From assembly GCA_959597175.1 (NCBI GenBank), contig CAUFXM010000007.1:1-64000 (forward strand): a DNA stretch of 64,000 nucleotides. The letters are read 5' to 3'. A model generated the notes under the pieces. The model was not told where the DNA came from. It worked only from the letters and a program-made list of their open reading frames with translations, and searched no databases. Both the position numbers and the translations under genes were made by a program. Positions 34,906 to 42,454 of the stretch are shown here, piece after piece. Source of the stretch: an uncultured Methanomassiliicoccales archaeon. GTDB taxonomy: Archaea; Thermoplasmatota; Thermoplasmata; Methanomassiliicoccales; Methanomethylophilaceae. Every line of letters begins with the position of its first letter. Position 1 is the first letter of the stretch.

Positions 34906-37155
34906 TCAACTTGAAGAGGGGCCGCCGCCGAGCCGTGTCAGCGCCGCCCGCAGGTCGTCCTCGTAGTCCTCCACCAGCGAGCCCGTCTCCACGACCACGT
35001 CACCGACGGTGTCCATCGCCGCGGTGTTGATCTCCTCCTCCAGGGCGCCCCTCTTGAGCACATCCGCCACCGGTTTCACGCCGTCCAGGAGGGATGAGAG
35101 GTATCCCAAGGCATCGTCAGATAGGGATCCTACGAAGGCGGACCAGGGCCCGTCCGCAGTCATCGCCGGTTCGGGAACGGGCTAGGACAGCACCTCGGGC
35201 TCCACCTCGTCCTCTGTGACCATCAACGTCCTCACGGCGTCAAGATCGTCCTCGGCGGAGCTCACAGCGCGCATGTCGATGGAGAATCTGTCCATCCTCC
35301 GCTCCAGGTCCTGCCTGCGGACCGATCTGGAATGTTCCCTGTAGATGCCTTCCAGCTTCTCGTCCATCCCCTCATGATTCCTCCCGAACGTGCATCTGGA
35401 GGGCCATCCCTTCAACCCGAGTTCCCTGTTCACCGCGCGGATGGTGTATGCAAGGCACGTCCTCGCGATCCAGGATGCGCCGCTGAGGTTCTTGGGCTTG
35501 AGCGCGGGCGTCGCATGGGTTGTGCTCCTGTGGGGCATGTAGTTGAACAGCGTCGTGTACGATGTCCCCCTCATTCCGATCTCATCGCTGACGATGAACT
35601 CGCATCTCGACCACATCCCGCTCAGGAGGACGTTCAAGAGGGTGTCGTAATCCGCGTCGGGATCCATGAACCTGCCCATCTTCCCGCCGCACCAGGCGTC
35701 CAGCATCCTGGCGGTCATGGTCCCGGGCGACCGGAGGAGCAGCTTCAGCGTGACGCATCTGTCCAACTGGTTCCACCGCGAGGCATCCGTGCCTTCGGGA
35801 GGTCCGATGGCAGGATCCATCATGTGCAGGTCGGCGTAGTCGAGTATGACCCTGTCCAGGGTCTCGGCGGGCCATACCCCGTCAGTTGTGTATGCCCTCC
35901 TGAGGTTGAGGAGGATGCCCATCACATCCTGGGGCTCGCCCCAGGAATCGACCAGATCGCAAAGGAGCAGCCACAGGTACCCCTCGTCGGTGCCTCTGAA
36001 GACGCCTGCCGCGACCTCGTCCCTCCATGAGAGATAGAAGTCCCTCTGGGCGGGGGTCATCGTCGAGAACTGGGCCGGCACCGACCCCGATTCCACGTAT
36101 GGGGCGTTGACCCTGCCGACAGACGTCCTGTTGGACTCCAGGTCCTTGAAGAACCTGCCGGAGGCCCTGACGTTCCTGAGCCTCCCCTTCGGTGCGACGG
36201 AGCCCAGGACCTGGATCTCCGCAGGGGTCGAGGGGGCCTCTGCGAACACAGGTTCGTCCCACTGGGTCCATTCCCCCTGAGCCTCCGAGCCGAGGGCGTC
36301 CATCGCGATCTGCAGGTCGACGGAGTCCATGGCCTCGATCGGTCCGACGCCCAGGCCGTCCCAGTCCCAGAACGTGCGTTCGCACACCGCCGCCGCTATA
36401 CCGAGGAAGGTCGCTCTCCACCGGTCCGTGTCGTATGACCTGTAGCGAACGGTGATGCGTTCGGGTCCTGCCAGGTAGGCGAACCCGTCGAAGAGCATGA
36501 CGTCCTCGGAGCGGTCGTCGGCGATGGCGTCGAAGCCATGGTCGGACACCACGGCTCTGGCACACCTTGTGAAGAGGGTGGAGAACGTTGCCCGGTCCGG
36601 CACCTCCAGGATCCTCTCGTCTCCGCACATCTCGGCTATCACCGGGACGTCGATGTCGTTCTGCCTCCTTCCGTTGAGCGCCGAGTGCACCGCGTATCCC
36701 CTGAGCCTCCTGCCGGACCACATGAACCTGCAGTCCCAGTCGAGGCCCAGAAGCAGTGCCAGATCCTTGGACGCGTTGGCGGCCATCACGGACACCGGCG
36801 TGCCGCGGAACCTTCCGACCATCCCTGCCACCTCGTCCAGGAGCTTCGAGGACCCGAAGCCCGCTCCTTCCATGCCGACGGTGTTGGCTATCTCGCAGAT
36901 CCTGAGCCAGGCGAAGCCCCAGTCCGCGGGGACGTCCTCCCCGGCGTTTAGCCCCGTTCTCCATGACAGGTACGATTCCAACGTCTCGGGGGACATGTCG
37001 GCGTGGTACACGGGCCTGTCGTCAGGTTGGCGGTACCTGCCGGGAGCAACCCTCGCATCCCTGTACCTCATGATGTCCGAGAGGAACGAGTCCGGAGGCA
37101 GCAGGATGAGCGAACGGCCACGGGCCTCAAGTCTGCGACGGGACTCCGCATCCAT
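34906..37155 (-). CDS. TerB-N/TerB-C protein with an in-frame TAG (probable pyrrolysine or readthrough)
   Basis: Reads as one 749-residue protein if the TAG at 35184-35182 (codon 658) is decoded. TerB-N-like modules occur at residues ~50-95 (MSPETLESYLSWRTGLNAGE) and ~355-405 (FSTMTPAQRDFYLSWRDE). After the TAG the same frame runs PVPEPAM and then 84 more residues that form the tail of a TerB-C domain (LEEEINTAAMDTVGDVVVE, LVEDYEDDLRAAL), ending in TGA. If TAG stops translation, the ATG at 35163 would give a separate 85-residue TerB-C piece. TerB-N and TerB-C were defined in Ter stress-response neighbourhoods and occur with DNA-processing enzymes. First gene of a leftward operon; minus-strand TATA-like tctaagaa ~25 nt upstream. 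Confidence 0.8.
35182..35184 (-). other. in-frame amber codon separating TerB-N and TerB-C parts
   Basis: cta on the plus strand, TAG on the minus strand. The frame is open on both sides: the six codons after it lead in phase into the TerB-C segment. No other gene in the window uses TAG as its final stop except the equally suspicious LysR case at 60428. Confidence 0.85.
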
Positions 37156-37174
37156 GCGGGTGTAAACGGGGTTC

Positions 37175-37206
37175 GGTTCTTAGACCCTGTGGGAAACCGT
37201 TAAACG
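37175..37206. promoter_or_regulatory. divergent promoters of the TerB operon and the SBF-like transporter
   Basis: In the 73-nt gap, a minus-strand ggtctaagaa (centred ~37180) lies 25 nt before the TerB start and a plus-strand gttaaacg (37199-37206) lies ~26 nt before ATG 37229. Both spacings suit archaeal TATA boxes and near-leaderless mRNAs. Confidence 0.5.
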
Positions 37207-37228
37207 CTGCCCCCCGGTTCTCGGCGCC

Positions 37229-38206
37229 ATGACGCCCAAGGACCTTCTGAAGAGCAGCGCGTTCATGATGTCCATGGCGCTCATTATTGCGCTGCTGACC
37301 AATCTTTGCGACGTGTTCCCGGATGCCCTGGATTCGGATCTGAGGTCCAACATCACGATACTCCTCCTCGCGGTCATGATGACCCTCTCACTCTCCAGGT
37401 ACAGGTTCAGCAACCTCAACCCTGTGACGCATTGGAGGTCCGTCCTCAGGGCGCTCTTCATGGGGCTTGTGCTGTCGTCGATAATCCCCATCGCCGGATA
37501 CCTCCTGCTTAAGGACACCGAGTACGGGGCCCAGGCGGCCGGGCTGGTGTTCATCGCCGCCACGCCGTTCGCCGCGTCCGTGGCCCCTCTGTCGTACATC
37601 CTGAGGGGAGACATGGAGCATGCCGCCAGAGGCACGGTCTACGTGTACGTGGTCTCGCTCGTCTGGATCCCGTTCATAGTCTGGGCCACACTGGGAGAGA
37701 CGGTGGACATCGTGCAGGTCATCGTCTCCGTGGTCGAGGTCATAGGCATCCCGCTGGTGGTCTCCAGGCTCCTGACGAGGTTCGAGCTGAGCAGGGACTT
37801 CATGGCGGTGTTCATGAACTGCTGCATATTCGTGCTCGTGTGGCTCTCCGTCGGATCCACCAACTTCTCCATACCCGCCGGGATCCTGGTCGCGTTCGCG
37901 GTCATCGCGGCCCTCAGGTCGTTCGGGCTCGGAAACGTCATCGAGGTCGCGGAGAGGCGTGCCGGGATCCCGTGGGGGCAGAGGGTGGCGGACATCCTCA
38001 TGGCATCCTACAAGAACAAGGGGATCGCCATCGCCATGTGCGTGGCGACGCTCGGGCCGCTCGCCGCCGATGCGATGGTGGCCATCGCCGCATCCATCGT
38101 CGTGGAGATCTGCTGGGTCATCTTCATGGACTCCGTCCTGTTCAACAGGAGGCGCATGGAGAGGGAGATGGCCAGGGACTCCGAGGGGCAGTCTTCCGAA
38201 GCCTGA
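37229..38206 (+). CDS. bile acid:sodium symporter-like (SBF/BASS) membrane transporter
   Basis: 325 residues with 9-10 hydrophobic helices. The internal ATPFAASVAPLSYILRGD and SYKNKGIAIAMCVATLG segments resemble the two crossover helices of the BASS/SBF fold (NCS1-type order, family usual length ~300-330). Substrate unknown; organic anions are typical. The C-terminus is charged and cytosolic (RRRMEREMARDSEGQ). Divergent from the TerB operon; probably not functionally linked to it. Confidence 0.7.
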   Translation: MTPKDLLKSSAFMMSMALIIALLTNLCDVFPDALDSDLRSNITILLLAVMMTLSLSRYRFSNLNPVTHWRSVLRALFMGLVLSSIIPIAGYLLLKDTEYGAQAAGLVFIAATPFAASVAPLSYILRGDMEHAARGTVYVYVVSLVWIPFIVWATLGETVDIVQVIVSVVEVIGIPLVVSRLLTRFELSRDFMAVFMNCCIFVLVWLSVGSTNFSIPAGILVAFAVIAALRSFGLGNVIEVAERRAGIPWGQRVADILMASYKNKGIAIAMCVATLGPLAADAMVAIAASIVVEICWVIFMDSVLFNRRRMEREMARDSEGQSSEA

Positions 38207-38279
38207 GCAGGCATCAAACGGTCCGGAGGGCGTCCCGGACCACTCAACCCTTAAAGCCTGGCGGGTGGATGCGACCGTC

Positions 38280-38765
38280 ATGGAAGTCTCGATCAGAGGT
38301 TACGAGGAGGGGGACATCCCCGCGATGACGGCGATCTGGAACGCCATTGTTGACGGTGGAATGGCCTTCCCCCAGGAGGATCCGCTGGATCATGAGGGGG
38401 CCATAGAGTTCTTCGGCTCACAGACGCACTGCGGAGTGGCCGTGTACGACGGGAAGGTCGTCGGCCTGTACATCCTCCATCCCAACAACGTCGGCAGGTG
38501 CGGCCACATCTGCAACGCCTCGTACGCAGTCGAGAAGGGGATGAACAACAAGGGCGTCGGATCCAGGCTGGTGGAGGACTCCCTCGACGTGGCGGCCCGT
38601 CTCGGTTTCAGGATCATGCAGTTCAACGCCGTGGTCCAGGAGAACGCTTCCGCGATACATCTGTACGAGAAGGAGGGGTTCCACAGGCTCGGGATGATCC
38701 CAGGCGGGTTCCGCGGCAAGGACGGGGAGTACAGGACGATCGTGCTGTTCTATCACGAGCTCTGA
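38280..38765 (+). CDS. GNAT-family N-acetyltransferase
   Basis: 161 residues. GNAT fold with acetyl-CoA loop GMNNKGVGSRLVEDSL (R/Q-x-x-G-x-G/A-like) and the C-terminal NAVVQENASAIHLYEKEGFHRLG motif. The substrate cannot be predicted; an L-amino acid or antibiotic-like amine is possible. ATG 38280 lies ~28 nt downstream of a cttaaag TATA element. The FNT gene follows after 4 nt, so they share an operon. Part of it is overlapped antisense by the unterminated TetR reading frame. Confidence 0.88.
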   Translation: MEVSIRGYEEGDIPAMTAIWNAIVDGGMAFPQEDPLDHEGAIEFFGSQTHCGVAVYDGKVVGLYILHPNNVGRCGHICNASYAVEKGMNNKGVGSRLVEDSLDVAARLGFRIMQFNAVVQENASAIHLYEKEGFHRLGMIPGGFRGKDGEYRTIVLFYHEL

Positions 38766-39906
38766 TACAATGGATTACGCACGTTACGGAAGGAGCCTCA
38801 TAAGGGCGTTCCTGGCAGGGATGTGCATCTCCATAGGGTGCTGCGTCTACCTGGGATGCGATGTGAAGTGGGTGGGTGCTGTCCTGTTCGCAATCGGCCT
38901 GATGACCGTGGTGGCATTCAGGCTGGACCTGTACACAGGCAAGGTCGGCTACATAGTGGAGAACCCGCCGTCCTACCTGTGGTACATGCCCGTCATCATC
39001 GTGGGGAACTTCATCGGCTGCCTGGTGACCGGCCTCATGATGCCGATCGAGTCCGCCCAGACGCTGGTGGACAACAAGCTCGCCCTGGAGTGGTACTCGG
39101 TGCTGTTCCGCGGGGTGTTCTGCGGCATGCTGATGTTCATCGCAGTGGACTTCTACAAGCAGAGGAACAGCTTCCTGGCCCTTGTCTTCTGCGTGCCCGT
39201 GTTCATCCTCGCCGGGTTCGAGCACTCCATAGCGGACATGTTCTACTTCTGCTCGGCAGGGGAGTACTCGCTGGATGCGCTGGTTTTCATCCTGATCGTG
39301 ATAGTCGGCAACGGAATCGGCGGGATGCTCATCCCGTTCTGCAGGAAGTACATGTACGATCCCGAGCCGCCGGCCCCGTCGCAGTAACCCGGGTCTGGCC
39401 CCTTCGGGGAGGACGGCCACGGAGATCCTGGCCATATCCTCGGGGGGCTCGGCCATCCCGCCCTCCATCCATGCAGACAGGCATCCGAACACCCCGCCCA
39501 CATGGTAGGCGGCCCTGTAGCGTGGGAGAGGTTCCTCAGGCATGCCGTCGGGGAAGAACCTTGATTCCAGGACGTCTAGGAGGAGATGGGTCAGGCGGTC
39601 GCGCCTGATCATCAGGAGTTCTTCTCTATGGGATGCGAAGCAGGTGAACATCCTGACGAGGTAGTCCTCGGTGGAGACGTCCTCTAGCATCCCTTCCAGG
39701 TACTCGTCCATGATCTCGTCAAGGGCGTGGCGGATCATGTCGTCCTTCGATGCGAAGTTGCGGTAGCATGTGGTGCGGTTCATCCCTGCCCGCTCGGCAA
39801 TCTCGGATACCTGCACCTCCCCGTACGGCTTCTCGGACATGAGTGACAGCAGCGCTCCTGCTATCCTGTCCCTGGTATCGTCCACGGTCTCACCCGCGCG
39901 TCTCAT
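38623..39906 (-). CDS. TetR/AcrR-family repressor whose frame has no stop at the expected end
   Basis: The first ~170 residues (39906 to about 39390) form a normal TetR protein: TRDRIAGALLSLMSEKPYGEVQVSEIAERAGMNRTTCYRNFASKDDM, then a helical domain ending WMEGGMAEPPEDMARISVAVLPEG. A TetR protein should stop here, but the frame stays open antisense through the FNT gene to TGA at 38623 (427 codons). Either the C-terminus is extended, or a frameshift or assembly error removed the stop. The region after ~39387 has no family character. Minus-strand TATA is shared with the divergent MBL gene, over two operator-like palindromes. Confidence 0.65.
   Translation of the reverse strand: MRRAGETVDDTRDRIAGALLSLMSEKPYGEVQVSEIAERAGMNRTTCYRNFASKDDMIRHALDEIMDEYLEGMLEDVSTEDYLVRMFTCFASHREELLMIRRDRLTHLLLDVLESRFFPDGMPEEPLPRYRAAYHVGGVFGCLSAWMEGGMAEPPEDMARISVAVLPEGARPGLLRRGRRLGIVHVLPAERDEHPADSVADYHDQDENQRIQRVLPCRAEVEHVRYGVLEPGEDEHGHAEDKGQEAVPLLVEVHCDEHQHAAEHPAEQHRVPLQGELVVHQRLGGLDRHHEAGHQAADEVPHDDDGHVPQVGRRVLHYVADLACVQVQPECHHGHQADCEQDSTHPLHIASQVDAAPYGDAHPCQERPYEAPSVTCVIHCIRARDRTARSSCTPRPCRGTRLGSSRACGTPPSRTDVSRKRSPGPRR
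38770..39387 (+). CDS. formate/nitrite transporter (FNT) family channel, short form
   Basis: 205 residues with six hydrophobic helices. FNT signature FILAGFEHSIADMFYF, containing the pore His, is clear, as is the N-terminal AFLAGMCISIGCCVYLG and the AFRLDLYTGKVGY loop. Shorter than FocA (~280), but similar short members exist. Candidate substrates are small monovalent anions such as formate, nitrite or hydrosulfide. It ends in TAA. The complementary strand is open over its whole length (see TetR). Confidence 0.85.
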   Translation: MDYARYGRSLIRAFLAGMCISIGCCVYLGCDVKWVGAVLFAIGLMTVVAFRLDLYTGKVGYIVENPPSYLWYMPVIIVGNFIGCLVTGLMMPIESAQTLVDNKLALEWYSVLFRGVFCGMLMFIAVDFYKQRNSFLALVFCVPVFILAGFEHSIADMFYFCSAGEYSLDALVFILIVIVGNGIGGMLIPFCRKYMYDPEPPAPSQ

Positions 39907-39927
39907 GATGGGACGATGTTCTGGTAA

Positions 39928-39971
39928 TTTTATATATTTAAGCAACATATGTTGCGTGCAACAGATGTTGC
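39928..39971. promoter_or_regulatory. shared TATA and tandem TetR operators
   Basis: ttttatatattta (39928-39940) serves both strands: ~27 nt before TetR ATG 39906 and ~25 nt before the inferred start of the MBL transcript. Beside it, gcaacatatgttgc (39942-39955) is a perfect 14-bp palindrome and gcaacagatgttgc (39958-39971) is a one-base variant, 16 bp apart. The arrangement is typical of TetR autoregulation plus control of the divergent gene. Confidence 0.8.
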
Positions 39972-39985
39972 ATAGAGGCGACGGC

Positions 39986-40621
39986 ATGATAGAGATGATC
40001 CCAACGCTCCACCAGTTCAGCACATACATCCCTACGATGGATTTCACCATCCACAGGTACCTCCTGGCCACCGATCCGGCGGTGCTCTTTGCCACCGGTA
40101 CCCTGGAAGATGCCCGCAGGGAGTTGTCCGAGGTGGAAGGGATCCTGGGGGACAGGGAGCTGGGATACATCGTCGTCTCCCACATAGAGTCTGACGAGTG
40201 CGGCGGGCTCCAGACGTATCTGGACAGGTACCCCGGGGCCGTCGTGCTATGCTCACACCTGGGGGCCAGGGAGCTCCCGGGATACGGTTTCCATGGGAAC
40301 ATCAGGGCTGTCTCGCAGGGAGACAGGATCCAGGAGGGGGAGGTCTCCCTGGCGTTCGCGGACTATCCATCGGAGGTCCATCTGCAGGACGGGATCGTCT
40401 GCATAGAGGAGGGTACGGGGGTGCTCTACAGCGCCGACATGTTCCTGTCCTTTGGCGACGGGCGCGGGAAGACCGAGGATGTCCAATGGGCCGAGGCCGT
40501 CGACGGACTCCGCGAGGACAGGATACCGGAGGACAGGCTGGTGGCGCTCAAGGAGGCACTGCTCCAGATGTCTCCGGCGATCGTCGCGGTGGGCCACGGG
40601 ACATGTCTGAGGACACGCTGA
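39986..40621 (+). CDS. metallo-beta-lactamase-fold (flavodiiron ODP-like) protein
   Basis: 211 residues. Resembles the diiron (ODP) domain of flavodiiron proteins without the flavodoxin part: N-terminal NY-like FTIHRYLLATDPAVLFATG, HIESDECGG in place of canonical HxExDHxG, later YSADMF (bridging Asp) and VAVGHGT (C-terminal His). The fourth motif ligand His is replaced by Glu, and the sixth ligand region is weak, so the metal site may be altered. Oxygen, NO or oxidative-stress sensing or reduction is plausible. Regulated by the divergent TetR, to judge from the operators. Confidence 0.7.
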   Translation: MIEMIPTLHQFSTYIPTMDFTIHRYLLATDPAVLFATGTLEDARRELSEVEGILGDRELGYIVVSHIESDECGGLQTYLDRYPGAVVLCSHLGARELPGYGFHGNIRAVSQGDRIQEGEVSLAFADYPSEVHLQDGIVCIEEGTGVLYSADMFLSFGDGRGKTEDVQWAEAVDGLREDRIPEDRLVALKEALLQMSPAIVAVGHGTCLRTR

Positions 40622-40681
40622 CATGATTCCGCTGAGTGTCCGTTCACAGTCATTAAGAACGCTGCCGTTGATTCGGGACTC

Positions 40682-41185
40682 ATGTCTGATGAGGACTACG
40701 CCGGATACACGCCGATAATGGACGAGGAGGAGGTCGAGGACTTCGCGAAGGCCAACGGGTTCATACTCACAGAGGTGACGGACTTCCTGGCCGACGACGA
40801 GGCTCTGGCCATTCTGGGCGACAACACCCCCGAGGACATGGCCGAGTTCATGAAGTCCCACGGCATCGACTCGCTGTTCTACGAGTACCAGTACCTGGAC
40901 GAGAGCGATGCATACGCGATGCCTTTCATGGACGAGATAACCGAGGGCATGGACGCGGAGATGTCGGAGGCCGTGGTCGAGGCGTTCGACAGGTGGAACG
41001 ACGAGGTGGATGAGGCCGATTTCTCACAGCCCGCCCTACTCTATCTCTATGCGATATTCCAGGGACGCGTGTTCGGGATCGAGATGTGGAACCCGGACTT
41101 CGTGAAGTACCTCGAGGACGATCCGGTCCTTACCTGCCTGTGCGAGTGCATAGACGGGATGGACCTGAAGCCCTCGTCCGATTGA
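40682..41185 (+). CDS. acidic cytosolic protein, unknown function
   Basis: 167 residues, very acidic (many Asp/Glu, few Lys/Arg). I do not recognise it. Mostly helical: MDEEEVEDFAKANGFI, AEFMKSHGIDSLFYEYQYLDE and ALLYLYAIFQGRVFGIEMWN. No signal peptide, no cysteine motif apart from CLCEC near the C-terminus. ATG 40682 follows an attaagaac TATA-like element at 40652-40660. A hairpin follows at 41206-41225. The acidity recalls DNA-mimic or inhibitor proteins, but nothing else supports that. Confidence 0.6.
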   Translation: MSDEDYAGYTPIMDEEEVEDFAKANGFILTEVTDFLADDEALAILGDNTPEDMAEFMKSHGIDSLFYEYQYLDESDAYAMPFMDEITEGMDAEMSEAVVEAFDRWNDEVDEADFSQPALLYLYAIFQGRVFGIEMWNPDFVKYLEDDPVLTCLCECIDGMDLKPSSD

Positions 41186-41205
41186 CATCGTTTTTCAAAC
41201 TCAAA

Positions 41206-41225
41206 GCCCGGGAGACGTCCCGGGC
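41206..41225 (+). terminator. hairpin after the acidic protein gene
   Basis: Perfect 8-bp stem gcccggga/tcccgggc with a 4-nt loop, 20 nt after the stop. No T run follows. Confidence 0.5.
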
Positions 41226-41352
41226 CCATCTGCTCGTTTCCATTTCTCCAGTCGGTGTCCGGTTGACGGTCGTAGTCGATGCGAAAACTCCGCCGGCGAA
41301 TCGAAGGTGACGGAAACCGTGGTGATGGAAGCCGTTGTGAGAAGAGATGAGT

Positions 41353-41426
41353 GGTCCCAATGAGATTTGAACTCATGACCTTCCGGTTATCAGCCGGACG
41401 CTCGAACCAAGCTAAGCTATGGGACC
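41353..41426 (-). tRNA. tRNA-Ile (GAT anticodon)
   Basis: Minus strand: acceptor GGTCCCA/TGGGACC, D arm TAGCTTAGCTTGG, anticodon loop CTGATAA (anticodon GAT), T arm GAGTTCAAATCTC, discriminator A. A minus-strand TATA (atttatat, ~41451-41458) lies ~28 nt upstream. No intron. Confidence 0.95.
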
Positions 41427-41513
41427 GATATACCCCAGCATAAAGAGGTGACATATAAATCTTTCTGAACATGTGCGGTATGTCTGGCATACCCGTTTAT
41501 AACGTCCGAAACC

Positions 41514-41999
41514 ATGGCCGATGTCATGGACCCAGTGTACCGGGAGAGCCGTCCCGTGATGCCAAGGAATCTGACCATCCTGGTCGCCGTAGTTCTCCTG
41601 GCGACAGTAGCATTCATGTTGTTCTCGGACGCATTCCTCGGGACCGACACCCCATCCTGGATGCCGATCGTGACCGCGGTGGTCTTCGTGGTCCTGATCG
41701 TCGTGTTCCTGTTCGCGAGACTGGATCTTGAGATCTACGGGGACAGGGTCGAGATCAGGTACATCCTCAGGCGTGTGACAATCGGTGCAGGGGAGATCAT
41801 CGATGTCCGTCACGGGGACCTCACCGCGATCCGCAACTACGCCAACTGGAACCTCAAGGGGGTCAAGCACCGTACGTACTCCCGTGTGGGGGACGAGGGC
41901 GGGGTGGCGATGAAGGTCACCGGGAAGAGGGTGTTCGTCGTCTCGTCCGAGGACCCTGAGACGGTCGCCGGGATGATCCCCGGCGAGAGGGAGGAGTGA
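41514..41999 (+). CDS. small membrane protein with PH-like C-terminal domain
   Basis: 161 residues. Two transmembrane helices near the N-terminus (NLTILVAVVLLATVAFMLF and IVTAVVFVVLIVVFLFA) are followed by a soluble ~95-residue domain whose pattern (LEIYGDRVEIRYILRRVTI ... GKRVFVVSSEDPE) resembles bacterial PH-like domains of small membrane proteins. Function unknown. A gtttataacg TATA (41492-41501) lies 17 nt before the ATG. Its stop overlaps a GTG start of the next gene. Confidence 0.65.
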   Translation: MADVMDPVYRESRPVMPRNLTILVAVVLLATVAFMLFSDAFLGTDTPSWMPIVTAVVFVVLIVVFLFARLDLEIYGDRVEIRYILRRVTIGAGEIIDVRHGDLTAIRNYANWNLKGVKHRTYSRVGDEGGVAMKVTGKRVFVVSSEDPETVAGMIPGEREE

Positions 42000-42454
42000 C
42001 CGTGCCGGCCACCACTTTCCACTGGATAAGGGTGCAGACTTTCTGCTACGCCACCGAGAGGAAGGAGCTGCTGGAGGATGTGATGGAGGACCTCCTGGGC
42101 GAGGCCGACTACTCCGAGGAGCCAACCGAGAGCGAGCACGGCAACGTCATGACGATCCTGGAGGCCAGGCTCACCAAGCAGCGGCAGTACCGGGAACTGT
42201 TCGAGAGACTGGGGCCCGAGATCCGCGGATGGATCGTCTCGGACATCGACAACCGTGTGGACGAGGACTGCGTCTTCTACATCAGGCTTGACAAGCAGAA
42301 GGCCGTGGGCGGCGTCTACGAGATCGCCCACCACGGCGACGTCATCGCCGTGACCGGAAAGGTCCAGGCCCATCCGGCGAGGAAGGAGGTGGCAGAGAGG
42401 GTGCTGACGGAGTTCCTGTCGTCCCTTCAGTCGCACTCCGGGGGCTCCTCCTGA
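41996..42454 (+). CDS. predicted RNA-binding protein (COG1325, exosome-associated type)
   Basis: 152 residues from a GTG overlapping the previous stop (GTGA); an in-frame GTG at 42002 is also possible. Pattern FHWIRVQTFCYATERKELLEDVMEDLL and GNVMTILEARLTKQRQYRELFERLG is that of the archaeal COG1325 family, often encoded near exosome or RNase P genes and predicted to bind RNA. The 3' 28 nt overlap the 3' end of the convergent CorC-type gene. Confidence 0.75.
   Translation: MTVPATTFHWIRVQTFCYATERKELLEDVMEDLLGEADYSEEPTESEHGNVMTILEARLTKQRQYRELFERLGPEIRGWIVSDIDNRVDEDCVFYIRLDKQKAVGGVYEIAHHGDVIAVTGKVQAHPARKEVAERVLTEFLSSLQSHSGGSS

Noticed and set aside
34906..35163. Separate 85-residue gene between TerB-N and the BrxD-like ATPase
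   Set aside because: It is in the same frame as the TerB-N gene, separated only by the TAG and six sense codons, and its sequence is a TerB-C tail, so it is better read as the end of the same protein.
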